Part shown: in pieces, positions 26,712-35,435 of the stretch | How the letters are laid out: each line of letters opens with the position of its first letter | Numbering within the stretch: the first letter of the stretch is position 1 | Source of the DNA: Polymorphobacter multimanifer | Lineage (GTDB): Bacteria > Pseudomonadota > Alphaproteobacteria > Sphingomonadales > Sphingomonadaceae | Direction of reading: 5' to 3' | Length of the DNA: 64,000 bases | Assembly (NCBI RefSeq): GCF_014205635.1 | Contig: NZ_JACIIV010000006.1 | Span: 62,001 to 126,000 of the forward strand | Position numbers and translations under genes: made by a program | The notes under the pieces: model-generated | Databases searched by the model: none | What the model was told of the DNA's origin: nothing | What the model saw: only the letters and a program-made list of their open reading frames with translations

Positions 26712-27973
26712 TGTTGCAGGAAATCAATTTCGACGGGTTGATCGGGCCGACGCACAATTATGCGGCGTTGAGCTTCGGCAACCTCGCCAGCCAGACCAAT
26801 GCCGGGGCGACGAGCCGGCCGCGCGATGCTGCCTTACAGGGGCTGGCAAAAATGCGGTTCGTGATGGGGCTGGGGTTGCCGCAGGGCTATCTGCTGCCGC
26901 TGGAGCGGCCCAACACGGTCTGGTTGCGCGCACTCGGGTTTTCGGGATCGGACGATGCGGTGTGTGCGGCGGCGCATGCGGCAGACCCGCGGCTGTTTGC
27001 GCAAGGCTGCTCGGCTTCGGCGATGTGGACGGCGAATGCGGCGACGGTGTCTCCGGCGCCCGACACGCTTGACCGGCGGACGCATATCTCGGTCGCCAAT
27101 CTTTCGCGCATGGTCCACCGCAGCATCGAGCATGGCGAGACCGAGGCGATGCTGCGCCGGGCGTTCGCGCATCCGCATTTTGCGGTGCATGCCGCGCTGC
27201 CGGCGAGCTTTGGGGACGAGGGGGCGGCGAACCATATGCGGCTGGCGGCGGAGCATCATCTGCCGGGGCTGGAGATTTTCGTTTACGGGGAAGAGGCGGG
27301 GCGTTTTCCGGCACGGCAGAACCGGCGGGCGAGCGAGGCGATTGCGCGGCGACATGCGCTCGACCCTGCACGGACGGCGTTTGTGGCGCAGAGCCAGGAT
27401 GCGATCGACGCCGGGGCTTTTCACAATGATGTGGTGGCGGTGGCGAATGGCCGGGTGCTGTTTGCACATGAGCAGGCGTTTGCCGATCCGGCGGGCTTGC
27501 GCGGCTGGCTTGGCGAGGCGATGGCAGACGCGGTGTTCATCGAGGTGCCGGCGGCGGCAGTGCCGCTCGAGGATGCGATCAGCAGCTATTTGTTCAACAG
27601 CCAGCTGCTGACGCTGCCGGGCGGTGAGATGGCGCTGATCTTGCCGGGGGAATGCGAGACTTGCGGCAGTGTGCGCACCTGGCTGGACACGCTGCTGGCG
27701 GCGGACACGCCGATCCGCCACCTGCACTTTGTGAATGTGCGCGAATCGATGCGCAACGGCGGCGGGCCGGCGTGCCTCCGGCTGCGGGTGGCGGCCGCAC
27801 CGCACACGATCGACCCGCGGTTTCTGCTCACGCCGGCGCGCGCCGATGCGCTGGAGGCGCTGATCGAGGCGCATTGGCCGGAGACGATCACGCCGGGGGA
27901 TTTGGGGTCGGCGGATTTGTGGGGTCAGGCGCGGGCGGCGCGGGGGGCTTTGCTGGGGTTGCTGGGGTTGTAG
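26711..27973 (+). CDS. astB: N-succinylarginine dihydrolase
   Basis: 420 residues. Guanidino-group hydrolase that converts N2-succinylarginine to N2-succinylornithine, NH3 and CO2. Family signatures: INFDGLIGPTHNYAALSFGN at the start, ASAMWTANAATVSPAPDT, FYTHNDVVAVANG-like GAFHNDVVAVANGRVLF, and a C-terminal SMRNGGGPACLRLRVA with the catalytic Cys. Last gene of the M20-astA-astD-astB cluster. AstC, the transaminase expected between AstB and AstD activity, is not in the window. Confidence 0.95.
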   Translation: MLQEINFDGLIGPTHNYAALSFGNLASQTNAGATSRPRDAALQGLAKMRFVMGLGLPQGYLLPLERPNTVWLRALGFSGSDDAVCAAAHAADPRLFAQGCSASAMWTANAATVSPAPDTLDRRTHISVANLSRMVHRSIEHGETEAMLRRAFAHPHFAVHAALPASFGDEGAANHMRLAAEHHLPGLEIFVYGEEAGRFPARQNRRASEAIARRHALDPARTAFVAQSQDAIDAGAFHNDVVAVANGRVLFAHEQAFADPAGLRGWLGEAMADAVFIEVPAAAVPLEDAISSYLFNSQLLTLPGGEMALILPGECETCGSVRTWLDTLLAADTPIRHLHFVNVRESMRNGGGPACLRLRVAAAPHTIDPRFLLTPARADALEALIEAHWPETITPGDLGSADLWGQARAARGALLGLLGL

Positions 27974-28057
27974 GGGGGCGACGGCGGCTGGAATCCACGC
28001 TGCTGACTTAATCTGGCAACTTTCGACCCAATATTGGCCGTTTCTACGTCAACCTCC

Positions 28058-28094
28058 GAACGGCCGCTCCTAGCAGAATCGGCCGTTCAGTTTT
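28058..28094 (+). terminator. possible terminator downstream of astB
   Basis: GAACGGCCG (28058-28066) and CGGCCGTTC (28080-28088) pair perfectly around a 13-nt loop, followed by AG and TTTT (28091-28094). It lies 85 bp after the astB stop and marks the beginning of lower-GC DNA. The T-run is short and the loop large, so function is uncertain. The remaining bases between 27974 and 28219 show nothing else recognisable. Confidence 0.35.
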
Positions 28095-28219
28095 ATCGAG
28101 CCAGAGTATCTGCAAAGCATCGTTATTCGAGTAATTCACTATTCTCGAAGCCGACTTTTGAGCCTGAACTATCGAAATGGACGGGACGGAGTACGTGAAC
28201 TTAATCCGCACGAACAAAT

Positions 28220-29555
28220 TTACCTTCGGGCTGGATTTGGGTCCCGCAAATCAAAGTTGGCGATACGCTCAAATGCCGCTTCGAACCGGTCCAAAGTTTT
28301 CGCAACGGGACCGCTTTTCGCTGTCAAAATATCTGGGTTTTGAAGGAGATAGAGTGACGGATCGAAATGACTGAATTCTGGCGCCTCGGGCGGAAGGACC
28401 CTGAAGAAAGCTTCCGCCTTTTTGACCAAACGCTGTGTTGTTGTGTCGGCAGCATCCAGTGATTCAATCGTCATTCGGTGCGTATCGGAAAGGGCGTAGG
28501 TCCTGTTTACAAGTTCGACGAACACTTCTGGTTCAAAGAAATCTTCAATATCAGCCTCTTCCTTGCCCGCGATTTCCGTCGCAAGGATGATCCGCTCCTG
28601 AGCTAGTAGGCTAGACTTATAAAGCTCATCCAGTTTGCGCTTTTGACCGCGCTCAAAGTCGGTGAGGACGGCAACATTCAGCTTGTTGCCATAAAATAAA
28701 CGGACAAAAGGCAATATCTTATCGATGCCACCTGACGGACAAATCGCCCATTGAGGTGCCAGATGTTTTCGGCCGGCAGCCTTTAGGACCGCCGATGCGG
28801 CTTGAAGATACAAGATGTCGCTAGGTCCCTCGACGAGAAGTGTATTTTTTCCAATAACGAGCGTCTGGCTGACCTCGAAGCCCATTGCGCCGAAGATCGG
28901 GAAGTTTGTTTGAGGATCCGTTGTTAGGACGTCGGAGCGAATCTTGGTTCCGATAGACTTTTTCCGATCTCGTGCATCCCTAACGACCACGTCCTCGACG
29001 GTGCGGACACAAGCCAAGTTGTCAGGTGGTACCATGAACGGCGAGTGCGTCGTCCAGATCAATTGGTGATTCGGGGCAATCTGCTCGGAGAAATAACGCA
29101 GCAGATCGAGTTGAGCTGTACCATGGAGGGTGAGGCCGGGTTCATCGAGCAGCAGTATAACGTTACCGTGCGTTCTCTTGATCTGCGCAAATTTGACTAG
29201 GAAAGAGAAAAACCAAATAAATCCTGCCGACCGCTCTGAAAATGGTACTGTCACGCCGCGGAGATTGTTCTCTACACGTGCTCGTGCTACTGGACCAGCA
29301 TTGAAAGGTGCCGGGTCACCAGACTTTCCCTCAGAAAGAACAACCTTAATTTTGAGTTCTTCGTTTTGTGACCAGTAGTCAAATATCTGATTGGTTATCC
29401 TCAACGCGGCTGCCTCGCACTTGGCGTTGAGCTCCTCAAACTGGGTGGTAGCGACGAGTTCTTCAAGCGTTGTCCCGGCATATTCAAGAAAGTCGAGGAA
29501 TACGCGGTCGCCGTTTGCCATCTCAATGCCGTTTCGCTTGTCGGCATCCAGCTTA
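28220..29555 (-). pseudogene. OLD-family ATPase/TOPRIM nuclease, C-terminal part (split by IS)
   Basis: 444 residues of the original protein (from KLDADKRNG to the stop). It carries the C-terminal half of an ABC-type ATPase with Walker B and D-loop (VILLLDEPGLTLHG) and the H-loop (WTTHSPF), then a TOPRIM domain (LLVEGPSDILYLQAA with Glu, VAVLTDFERG with Asp, and EADIEDFFEP). OLD-family proteins are ATPase-nucleases, many of them in phage defence. The Walker A half lies at 30883-31540 beyond the IS. An open frame continues 34 codons into the IS to a pseudo-start at 29656 and adds no native sequence. Base composition is distinctly lower in GC than the flanks. Confidence 0.85.
29554..29555. repeat. 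TA target-site duplication, left
   Basis: TA immediately outside the left inverted repeat, matched by TA at 30883-30884. Keeping one TA and removing the element gives a continuous reading frame through the OLD gene (codons for L-T-K-L-D). Confidence 0.75.
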
Positions 29556-29572
29556 GGCGGCGTGGACAAATT
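29556..29572 (+). repeat. left terminal inverted repeat of the IS
   Basis: GGCGGCGTGGACAAATT, perfectly inverted at 30866-30882. It lies 34 bp outside the end of the passenger gene, so that gene is inside the element. Confidence 0.85.
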
Positions 29573-29606
29573 AGCTGGGGAGATCAGGTGGTCGCAAGCT
29601 GCAAGA

Positions 29607-30005
29607 TCAGGGTTTGAGCCGCATAGGATGTTTGGGATTGCGCGCGATCCATGCATCTACTTCTCTAAGGTCGTCAGGGTATGCTTCGGCCTCTGGGAAG
29701 CTCCTGTAACTCCAGAACCGAAACCCTGCCTCCCACAGCTTACGAAGCTTTTCCCATTGCTCGTTTTCACGTTTCTTTGGGGTACGAAAGGTACGCCCCA
29801 TCAACGCGAGGGGCTTTCCGCATTCTGGGCAGCCATGCTCGGTACTGCCTGTGCGTTTCCAAGATTTTTGGCAGGCGAAACACGCGTGAGCGATGAGGTA
29901 ATCAGGGCCTGCAAGATAGGGCCGCACATAAGGCAGCTGGATAACGCGGTTGCCGAGGGCTTTGCGCAACTCCATCCGGTCGTGTTTCGCCATAGCCTTG
30001 CTCAT
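29607..30005 (-). CDS. zinc-ribbon passenger protein of the IS
   Basis: 132 residues from ATG 30005; TTG 30041 would add 12. The protein has two CxxC pairs, HACFACQKSW and GCPECGKPL, forming a zinc ribbon, followed by MGRTFRTPKKRENEQWEK and LWEAGFRFWSYR. The combination MGRxFxxPK...QWxKxxxLxxxGFRF recalls a family of small uncharacterised alphaproteobacterial proteins, from memory. It is transcribed away from the transposase and lies wholly between the IS ends. Function unknown; regulation of transposition or a host-benefit cargo are both possible. Confidence 0.75.
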   Translation of the reverse strand: MSKAMAKHDRMELRKALGNRVIQLPYVRPYLAGPDYLIAHACFACQKSWKRTGSTEHGCPECGKPLALMGRTFRTPKKRENEQWEKLRKLWEAGFRFWSYRSFPEAEAYPDDLREVDAWIARNPKHPMRLKP

Positions 30006-30103
30006 TCGCTTGAGACTGCCGCAACGGCGCGGAGTTCGCAATGCATGAGCGGGATTGACGGGGTGTCTGCTGATTGATTCAAGGCTGTCTTTTGGAGGCA
30101 GGC

Positions 30104-30885
30104 TTGAGCCGGGGAGATCTCACCGAAGCAGAATGGCGCATCTTGAACGATTTGCTGCCGATCGAGCGCAAGAACCGGGGTCGGGGCAGACCTCCGGAAC
30201 AGAATCGTTTGATCATCAACGGCATACTCTGGCGGCTTCGGTGCGGTGCCCCGTGGCGCGACGTGCCTCCCAAATACGGCAACTGGAACACGATCTACCG
30301 GCGGTTTAGGCGCTGGAGCGAGGCTGGGGTCTGGGAGGCCGTTTCGGTCACGCTGGCCGAGATCATGGCGGACAGCGGCCACTACAGCATCGACAGCACC
30401 ACGGTTCGCGCCCACGTCTCGGCAGCGGGCGGAAAAGGGGGGCTCATCGACGCGCACTTGGCCGCTCGCGGGGCGGGTTCACCAGTAAGCTTCACTGTCT
30501 GGCTGATGCCAGAGGACGACCGCTCGCGTTCCTCCTGACGGTCGGCGAGGCGGCAGACTGCAAAGCATATGACGCCCTGATCGGCTTGCCCGAGCGCGAA
30601 CCGGTCGCCCTGCTTGCTGACAAGGGCTACGATGCTGATGCAATCCGTGCCGACCTTGCCCAACGGAAGATCAAGGCTGTCATTCCTGGTCGGTCAAACC
30701 GCCGCGTGAAAATTGAATATGACCGAGCGCTCTACAAGCAGCGCAACCGCATCGAACGCATGTTCGGTCATCTCAAGATCAACCGCGCCATCGCGACCCG
30801 CTACGATCAACTCGCCAACAGCTTCCTCGGCATGGTCCATCTCGCCACTGCCAGATACTGGCTCAAATTTGTCCACGCCGCCTAG
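30104..30885 (+). CDS. IS5-family transposase, two frames joined by -1 frameshift
   Basis: Start TTG 30104 with GGAGG 5 nt upstream. Frame 1 encodes the N-terminal DDE part (DLTEAEWRILNDLLP, NGILWRLRCGAPWRDVPPKY, and the first Asp in YSIDSTTVRAHVSAAGG). At A4G6 (30433-30442) a -1 slip leads into the second frame, which reads ALGRSRGGFTSKLHCLADA, LLADKGYDADAIRADLAQRK (second Asp), and YKQRNRIERMFGHLKINRA (Glu). The stop TAG is at 30883-30885, partly formed by the target duplication. Without the slip, frame 1 ends at 30538. Catalytic triad is complete, so the element may be active. Confidence 0.85.
30433..30442 (+). promoter_or_regulatory. slippery A4G6 site for programmed -1 frameshifting
   Basis: GGAAAAGGGGGGCTC holds A4G6 exactly where the two transposase frames must join. 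A -1 shift gives K-G-G-A-H-R-R-A-L-G-R-S-R-G-G, the sequence expected between the two catalytic Asp segments of IS5/IS427-type transposases. A plain loss-of-frame mutation is the alternative. Confidence 0.65.
30866..30882 (-). repeat. right terminal inverted repeat of the IS
   Basis: AATTTGTCCACGCCGCC, reverse complement of the left end. It forms the last codons of the transposase gene. Confidence 0.85.
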
Positions 30886-31540
30886 TGAGGGAGACTTCAC
30901 CGCTCATGCGGTCCCAGTGCGAAAAGTACATAAATTTTGGCATTCGTTTCGAGAGAATGTCTATCGCGCGCAGCGTGGCGTCACGATCGCGGAAGTCCCC
31001 AATAAGCGCGAACAGCGCGTCCTGCGCCGGCGTTCGTGTGGCTAACCCTTCCAGTGCCTCATAGGCTTTCAATGTGGTCCGCGCCTCACTCAGCACCGCT
31101 TTGTCGTCGGCGCCAAGTTCGGACCTTGAGATAAGATTCGCTAAAACCTTGGCCTCATTGATCGTAAGGGTCCACGTGGCCGCCGTTTCCTCGTAGCTCT
31201 TGGACACTTCGAAGGTGTTCGCCTGAATGACGTCGGTGCCGAGCTCGGCTTCGACCGCCGTCACGTCTGCTGGCTCGAGTTCCCAGGTCGCGGTCATGAC
31301 CACGGCCTCATTTCCGTCGTGAATGTTGACATACTCAGCGAGATTCTTACGCGGATAATTGGTGATCTTATTGTATTGAGTGAAGCTGGGATCAGTCGAC
31401 CGCAGACCTTCCAGCGCTTTCAAAAAGGCCGATTTTCCGGCCTCGTTTTTGCCTACTAGGCAAGTTGATTGGTCGATCTCCACAACGTTCGAGTCCAAGA
31501 TGTTACGATAGTTAGTGGCGTGCGCGGTGATCAGCTTCAC
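30883..31540 (-). pseudogene. OLD-family ATPase/TOPRIM nuclease, N-terminal part (split by IS)
   Basis: 219 native residues from ATG 31540, then the IS end; the open frame goes six codons into the IS. It begins MKLITAHATNYRNILDSNVV and has Walker A in CLVGKNEAGKSAFLKALEGL (about residues 27-45), typical of OLD/RecF-like ATPases. The last native segment, FMYFSHWDRMSGEVSLT, joins in frame to KLDADKRNG at 29553 after excision of the IS, restoring a protein of about 663 residues. No companion helicase (as in Gabija) is adjacent, so it was probably a stand-alone OLD gene. Confidence 0.85.
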
Positions 31541-31841
31541 GGTCTCGGCTCTCCTGACAGCAAGGCGTAGAGCAACGGAATCTCGCCTTAACCAACGATA
31601 ACAGATTGAACTGCATTGCTGTACAAATCAAGAACGCAAAACGCGTGCCTTCATGAAAGATGTATTTCGGGGTAAGCGCTTTGGGAGATTGCCTTAACAG
31701 TGCTGCTTTTTTAAGTATTTATTGGTCACTCCTGCCCTAAGCCGCCGTTCAATGAGACCGCCTGTAATGGCAGAAAAGTTCCAATTTCGGACATTGAAGC
31801 ATTTGCTTCAGCCCCGGCTCCAATGACCTTTCAGACCCTGC
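31541..31841. other. 301-bp AT-richer intergenic region
   Basis: Between the start of the OLD gene and the end of the M1 peptidase fusion gene. Base composition is lower in GC than the flanks and includes a T6 tract (about 31717-31722) and the TA-rich TTAAGTATTTATTGG. It should contain the promoter of the OLD gene on the minus strand. No open frame with recognisable content. It looks like the right edge of the acquired island. Confidence 0.5.
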
Positions 31842-34800
31842 CTACACCCCCCCCGTCACTTCCACCACATTGTCGTCCGAGTTGCGGTCGACGTATTTGT
31901 TATAGGGGTCGATGCCGGCGAAGGTGGGGGGTTTGGGGGTGATGATGCGGAGCTCCTGTTTGCCGGCGCGGATGGGGTGGCGTTCCATGAGGAGAACGTC
32001 GGTCTTGCCGAAGGCGCCCTGGCCGGGGCGTTTGGTGAAGAGGCCGATGTCGATGATGTCTGAAAGGGGGGCGGGGGTTTCCTTGCCCTGGCCGTCGGCG
32101 TGGGCCTTGGTGGCTTCGATGGTGATGCGGGTTTCGTAGGTGTTGTTGGGCAGCTTGCGGGTGGTGGCGTCGGTGGCCTTGAGGTCGAAGATGGTGATGC
32201 GCTCCATGAGGTCGGACACGAGCTGGCGTTCGGAGGGGGTGCGAGCGAGGGCTTTCAGGCCGTCGACCAGGATGGTGGAGCGGGGGTAGGGGGCGCCCTT
32301 GAAGCGGTGCTCATCGAGCAGGCGGGCGAGGAGGGCGTTGACGCGGTCCTCCCCCAGCCGATCGGCGAGGAGGTACATGACGACCGCGCCCTTGCGGTAG
32401 TGGATGTAGCCCTGGTTTTCGACGCGGTTCAGCGGCAGCTCCTCGATGGCTTCGCTGCCGCGCGAGCGGAGGTAGTTGTCGAGCTCGTATTTGAGGAAGC
32501 GGCGGATCTTGTCCGGCCCGTAGAGCTGCTTCATCACCATGAGGGCGCTGTATTGGGCGAGGGTTTCCGAGAGCAGGGTGCCGCCCTGCATGTCTGCGCC
32601 GAGCAGCTGGTGCGCCCAATATTGGTGGGCGACTTCGTGGGCGGTCACGTAGGTGACATAGTCGATCGAGTCTTCGTCGCCATTGTCGGCGAGGAAGCCG
32701 ATGCCTTCGGAATAGGGCATGGTGCCGGCGAAGGCCTGGGCGAAGCTGGCGTAGCCGGGGAACTCGACAACGCGGGCGTGATCGAACTGGTAGGGGCCGA
32801 AGTTGGTGCGGTAATAGCCGAGCGAGGCCTTCATGGCGGCGAGCATGCGATCGGCGTTCCAGCCGTGGCGGGCATCGTGGAAGACGCTGAGCTTGACGCC
32901 ATCGGCTTGCGCCGTCTTCTCTACATAGTCGGCGGACTGGACCGAGAAGAAGCTGAGGATCGGGCCCTTGGAGACGAAGGTGGCGGTGCGGCGGCCGCCG
33001 CTGGTGACGTCGGACGTGCGCACGCCGGGGGCCAGGGGGACCTGGCCGGCATCGGTGGAGAGGGTGATTTCGGCGGAGACCCAATCGGCGAAGCCGATGT
33101 AGCTGCGGCGGGTGGCGGACAGGTCTTCGAGCCTGGGGGGGCGAAGCTCGGCGGGGAGGCCATATTTGCGGCGCTTCACCCGGTCTTGCAGCAGGCCCGA
33201 ACGGCCCATGCCGATGAGGGGAGCGAAATCCACGTTGTTGACGAAGCTGCCGTTGGCGACGAGGCCGGAATCATCGCCGTTGGCGGTGAAGCCCTGCTGC
33301 CAGCGGCGGGTGCGGAAGCTGATGGGGAGGGTGGCGCCCGGCGCCAGCGGGGTGGCCAGGCGGAAGATGTGATAGCCGAGGCGCTTGTCTTCGAGGGTGC
33401 GGGTGGCGCCGGGGATATCGAGTGCCAGAAGCTCGATGCGCGGATCGGTGATGCGGAGGTGGAGATCGGTGATGGGGGCGGTGCCGGGGTTGCTCAGGAG
33501 CATCTGGCCGCGGGCTTCGAGGCGGCGTTCGGCGGGGAAGAGATCGATGGCGAGCTTTATGTTGGTGGTGACGGGTTGGGCGAGGTTCTCGTATTTGAGG
33601 TAGGATTTTTCGAGATCGGCCTGCAGCAGCTCGAAATCGTCTTCGGTGCGGTAGGTGTTGAGGATGTTGGTGTTCCAGTAGATGAAGCTGCCGCTGGCGA
33701 TGGCGACGAGCAGGCCGGCACCGGCGATGAGGCCGGGGGTGCCCATCAGGCCCGAGGGCAGGCGGCGGAGGCGGGGGGCAAGGCGGACTTCGGTGCCGCG
33801 GCGCCAGAGGAGATGCGCGGCGACGGCGAGGAGCAGGGCGACGGCACCCCAGTAGAGGCGGAGCCACCAGGCGGCGGGGCCGCCGAGCTGATCCCCGTTC
33901 ATGTCGGAAAAGCGGACGCGGCCGGTTTCGCCGTAAAGGTAGAGCGGGTGTTCGAAGCCGAGGTTGGCGAGGGTGATGGTGGCGACGACGTAGAGCACCA
34001 TCAATGCCCAGCCGACATATTTGTTGGGGCTGAGCGCCTGCACGAACACGGCGAGGACGGCGAGGAGCAGCATGTCGACGGTGCCGGGGAGGAGGTACCA
34101 GAGCAGCCATTGGCCGAAATCGATGGCGGCCGAGCCGCGGATGAGCTGGATGATGATGGCGGCGACCATGCCGGCGGCGAGGGTGGCCATGAGGACGCCG
34201 GCGACGGCGATGACCTTGGGGACGAGATAGGCCCAGCCGGGGAGCGGGGTGGAATCGATGATCTCGTGGAACTTGCGCTCGCGATCGCGCCAGACGAGCT
34301 CGCCGGAATAGTAGATGGCAATGATGATGGGGATGATGCCGAAGCTGCCGAACAGGGTTTCGACGAGCGCGAAGGTGGCGGGGCGCGAGGGGGTGCCGTA
34401 GATCTCGTTGGCGAACCAGAGCGCACCGCCGGCATTGAAGAGGCCGGCGAGAATGAGGACGATGAAGGCGGGGCTGCGGAACAGCATCTGCATTTCGAAG
34501 CGGGTGCGCGCCGACAGCCGGGCCCAGGCAGTGCCGGTGCTTTGGGTGGCGGGCAGGGTGGCGACGGTGACGGGGGCGACGGCGGCGAGTTTTGCCTCTT
34601 TTTTCGCGGCCTTGGCGGCGGCGCGTCTGGAGAGGCCGCGCTCGCCGAAGCGGAAGCGGGCGAGCGCGAGGCCGATGGCGGCAAGGGCGATGCCGAACCA
34701 GAGCGCGCGGTTGGCGAGCAGGCTGCCGTCGATGGGCGGGGTGAGGCTGTTCTGCTCAGTGGCGGTCCAGTAGCGGGTGGCGTTGCCGAAGGCTGCGAAG

Positions 34801-35435
34801 CCGAAGGGCTCGACGATGGCGGCGAGCTCGCGCAGCTCGGGCCTGGATTGCAGCACGCCGACGAGGACGAGATAGGCGATGAGGAACACGACGACGCCGA
34901 GATAGGAATAGAGCATCGAGCGGGTGAGCGTGGCGACGGCGAAGAAGATGCTGGCGGTGAGGAAGACGTTGGGGAGGGCGAGCACGCCATAGGCATAGGC
35001 ATAATCGGCGAGGCGGTTGGGTCCGACGGTTTCGGAATCGACCCAGGGCATGAAGGAGCCGAGGACGATGGCGAGCGGCACGGCGAGGAAGGCGACGGCC
35101 GCAGCGATGCTCGCACCCGTGAAGCGGCCGATGAGATAATCGAAGCGGGACACGCGGGTGGAGCGCACCATCGGGCCGAAGCCGCTCTCGTCATCGCGAA
35201 CGATGACATTGGCGACGAAGGCGGTGGTGACGAACATGAAGAAGATCGACAGCACCAGATGCACCTGGGCGATGGCGAAGGGGCTGTTGACCTTCACATT
35301 GCCGCCGCCGCCGATGGAGATTTCCTCGAGCGTGGTGGCGCCGAAGGTGAGCAGGAAGAACAGGATGCCGACGACCCAGAAGACCGGATTGCGGAACTGG
35401 TAGCGCAGCTCGAAGGCGGCGATGCTGGCGAACAT
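31842..35435 (-). CDS. ABC-2 permease fused to an M1-family aminopeptidase
   Basis: 1197 residues. The first ~590 residues hold about twelve hydrophobic segments in two ABC-2-type permease blocks (AFELRYQFRNPVFWVVGILF at the start; a second block from ARTRFEMQMLFRSPAFIVLI). The rest is a periplasmic M1 metallopeptidase domain with HEVAHQYW at about residue 933 and the third zinc ligand in LLSETLAQY, 18-19 residues later, plus a later YRKGAVVMYLLADRLG (Tyr region). The ATP-binding partner is the adjacent upstream gene, overlapping by one base (35435). Such permease-peptidase fusions are known in proteobacteria; their substrate is not established. Confidence 0.92.
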   Translation of the reverse strand: MFASIAAFELRYQFRNPVFWVVGILFFLLTFGATTLEEISIGGGGNVKVNSPFAIAQVHLVLSIFFMFVTTAFVANVIVRDDESGFGPMVRSTRVSRFDYLIGRFTGASIAAAVAFLAVPLAIVLGSFMPWVDSETVGPNRLADYAYAYGVLALPNVFLTASIFFAVATLTRSMLYSYLGVVVFLIAYLVLVGVLQSRPELRELAAIVEPFGFAAFGNATRYWTATEQNSLTPPIDGSLLANRALWFGIALAAIGLALARFRFGERGLSRRAAAKAAKKEAKLAAVAPVTVATLPATQSTGTAWARLSARTRFEMQMLFRSPAFIVLILAGLFNAGGALWFANEIYGTPSRPATFALVETLFGSFGIIPIIIAIYYSGELVWRDRERKFHEIIDSTPLPGWAYLVPKVIAVAGVLMATLAAGMVAAIIIQLIRGSAAIDFGQWLLWYLLPGTVDMLLLAVLAVFVQALSPNKYVGWALMVLYVVATITLANLGFEHPLYLYGETGRVRFSDMNGDQLGGPAAWWLRLYWGAVALLLAVAAHLLWRRGTEVRLAPRLRRLPSGLMGTPGLIAGAGLLVAIASGSFIYWNTNILNTYRTEDDFELLQADLEKSYLKYENLAQPVTTNIKLAIDLFPAERRLEARGQMLLSNPGTAPITDLHLRITDPRIELLALDIPGATRTLEDKRLGYHIFRLATPLAPGATLPISFRTRRWQQGFTANGDDSGLVANGSFVNNVDFAPLIGMGRSGLLQDRVKRRKYGLPAELRPPRLEDLSATRRSYIGFADWVSAEITLSTDAGQVPLAPGVRTSDVTSGGRRTATFVSKGPILSFFSVQSADYVEKTAQADGVKLSVFHDARHGWNADRMLAAMKASLGYYRTNFGPYQFDHARVVEFPGYASFAQAFAGTMPYSEGIGFLADNGDEDSIDYVTYVTAHEVAHQYWAHQLLGADMQGGTLLSETLAQYSALMVMKQLYGPDKIRRFLKYELDNYLRSRGSEAIEELPLNRVENQGYIHYRKGAVVMYLLADRLGEDRVNALLARLLDEHRFKGAPYPRSTILVDGLKALARTPSERQLVSDLMERITIFDLKATDATTRKLPNNTYETRITIEATKAHADGQGKETPAPLSDIIDIGLFTKRPGQGAFGKTDVLLMERHPIRAGKQELRIITPKPPTFAGIDPYNKYVDRNSDDNVVEVTGGV

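Larger units (their letters stand above)
29556..30882 (+). mobile_element. IS5-family insertion sequence with passenger gene, 1327 bp
   Basis: Bounded by perfect 17-bp terminal inverted repeats GGCGGCGTGGACAAATT (29556-29572, and reverse complement 30866-30882) and a TA duplication. It contains a plus-strand DDE transposase with a -1 frameshift and, divergent from it, a minus-strand zinc-ribbon gene. Removing the element and one TA joins the two OLD-gene halves in frame. IS427-group members of IS5 are usually 0.8-0.9 kb with only the transposase, so the extra ~0.5 kb on the left is unusual. Group assignment is inferred from the transposase and the frameshift type. Confidence 0.85.

Noticed and set aside
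28158-28374. Short plus-strand open frames at the left edge of the island
   Set aside because: They overlap the 3' end of the OLD gene antisense and have no recognisable domain or ribosome-binding site.
29572-29656. ATG at 29656 as the true start of the OLD C-terminal protein
   Set aside because: The first 34 codons are IS sequence; the joined reading frame shows the native protein begins at 31540.
29391-30077. Plus-strand open frame across the left half of the IS
   Set aside because: Antisense to the zinc-ribbon gene and crosses the IS boundary into the OLD gene, so it cannot be an ancestral gene.
28220-31540. Gabija system (GajA with GajB)
   Set aside because: The OLD protein resembles GajA in architecture, but no UvrD-like helicase gene is adjacent on either side.
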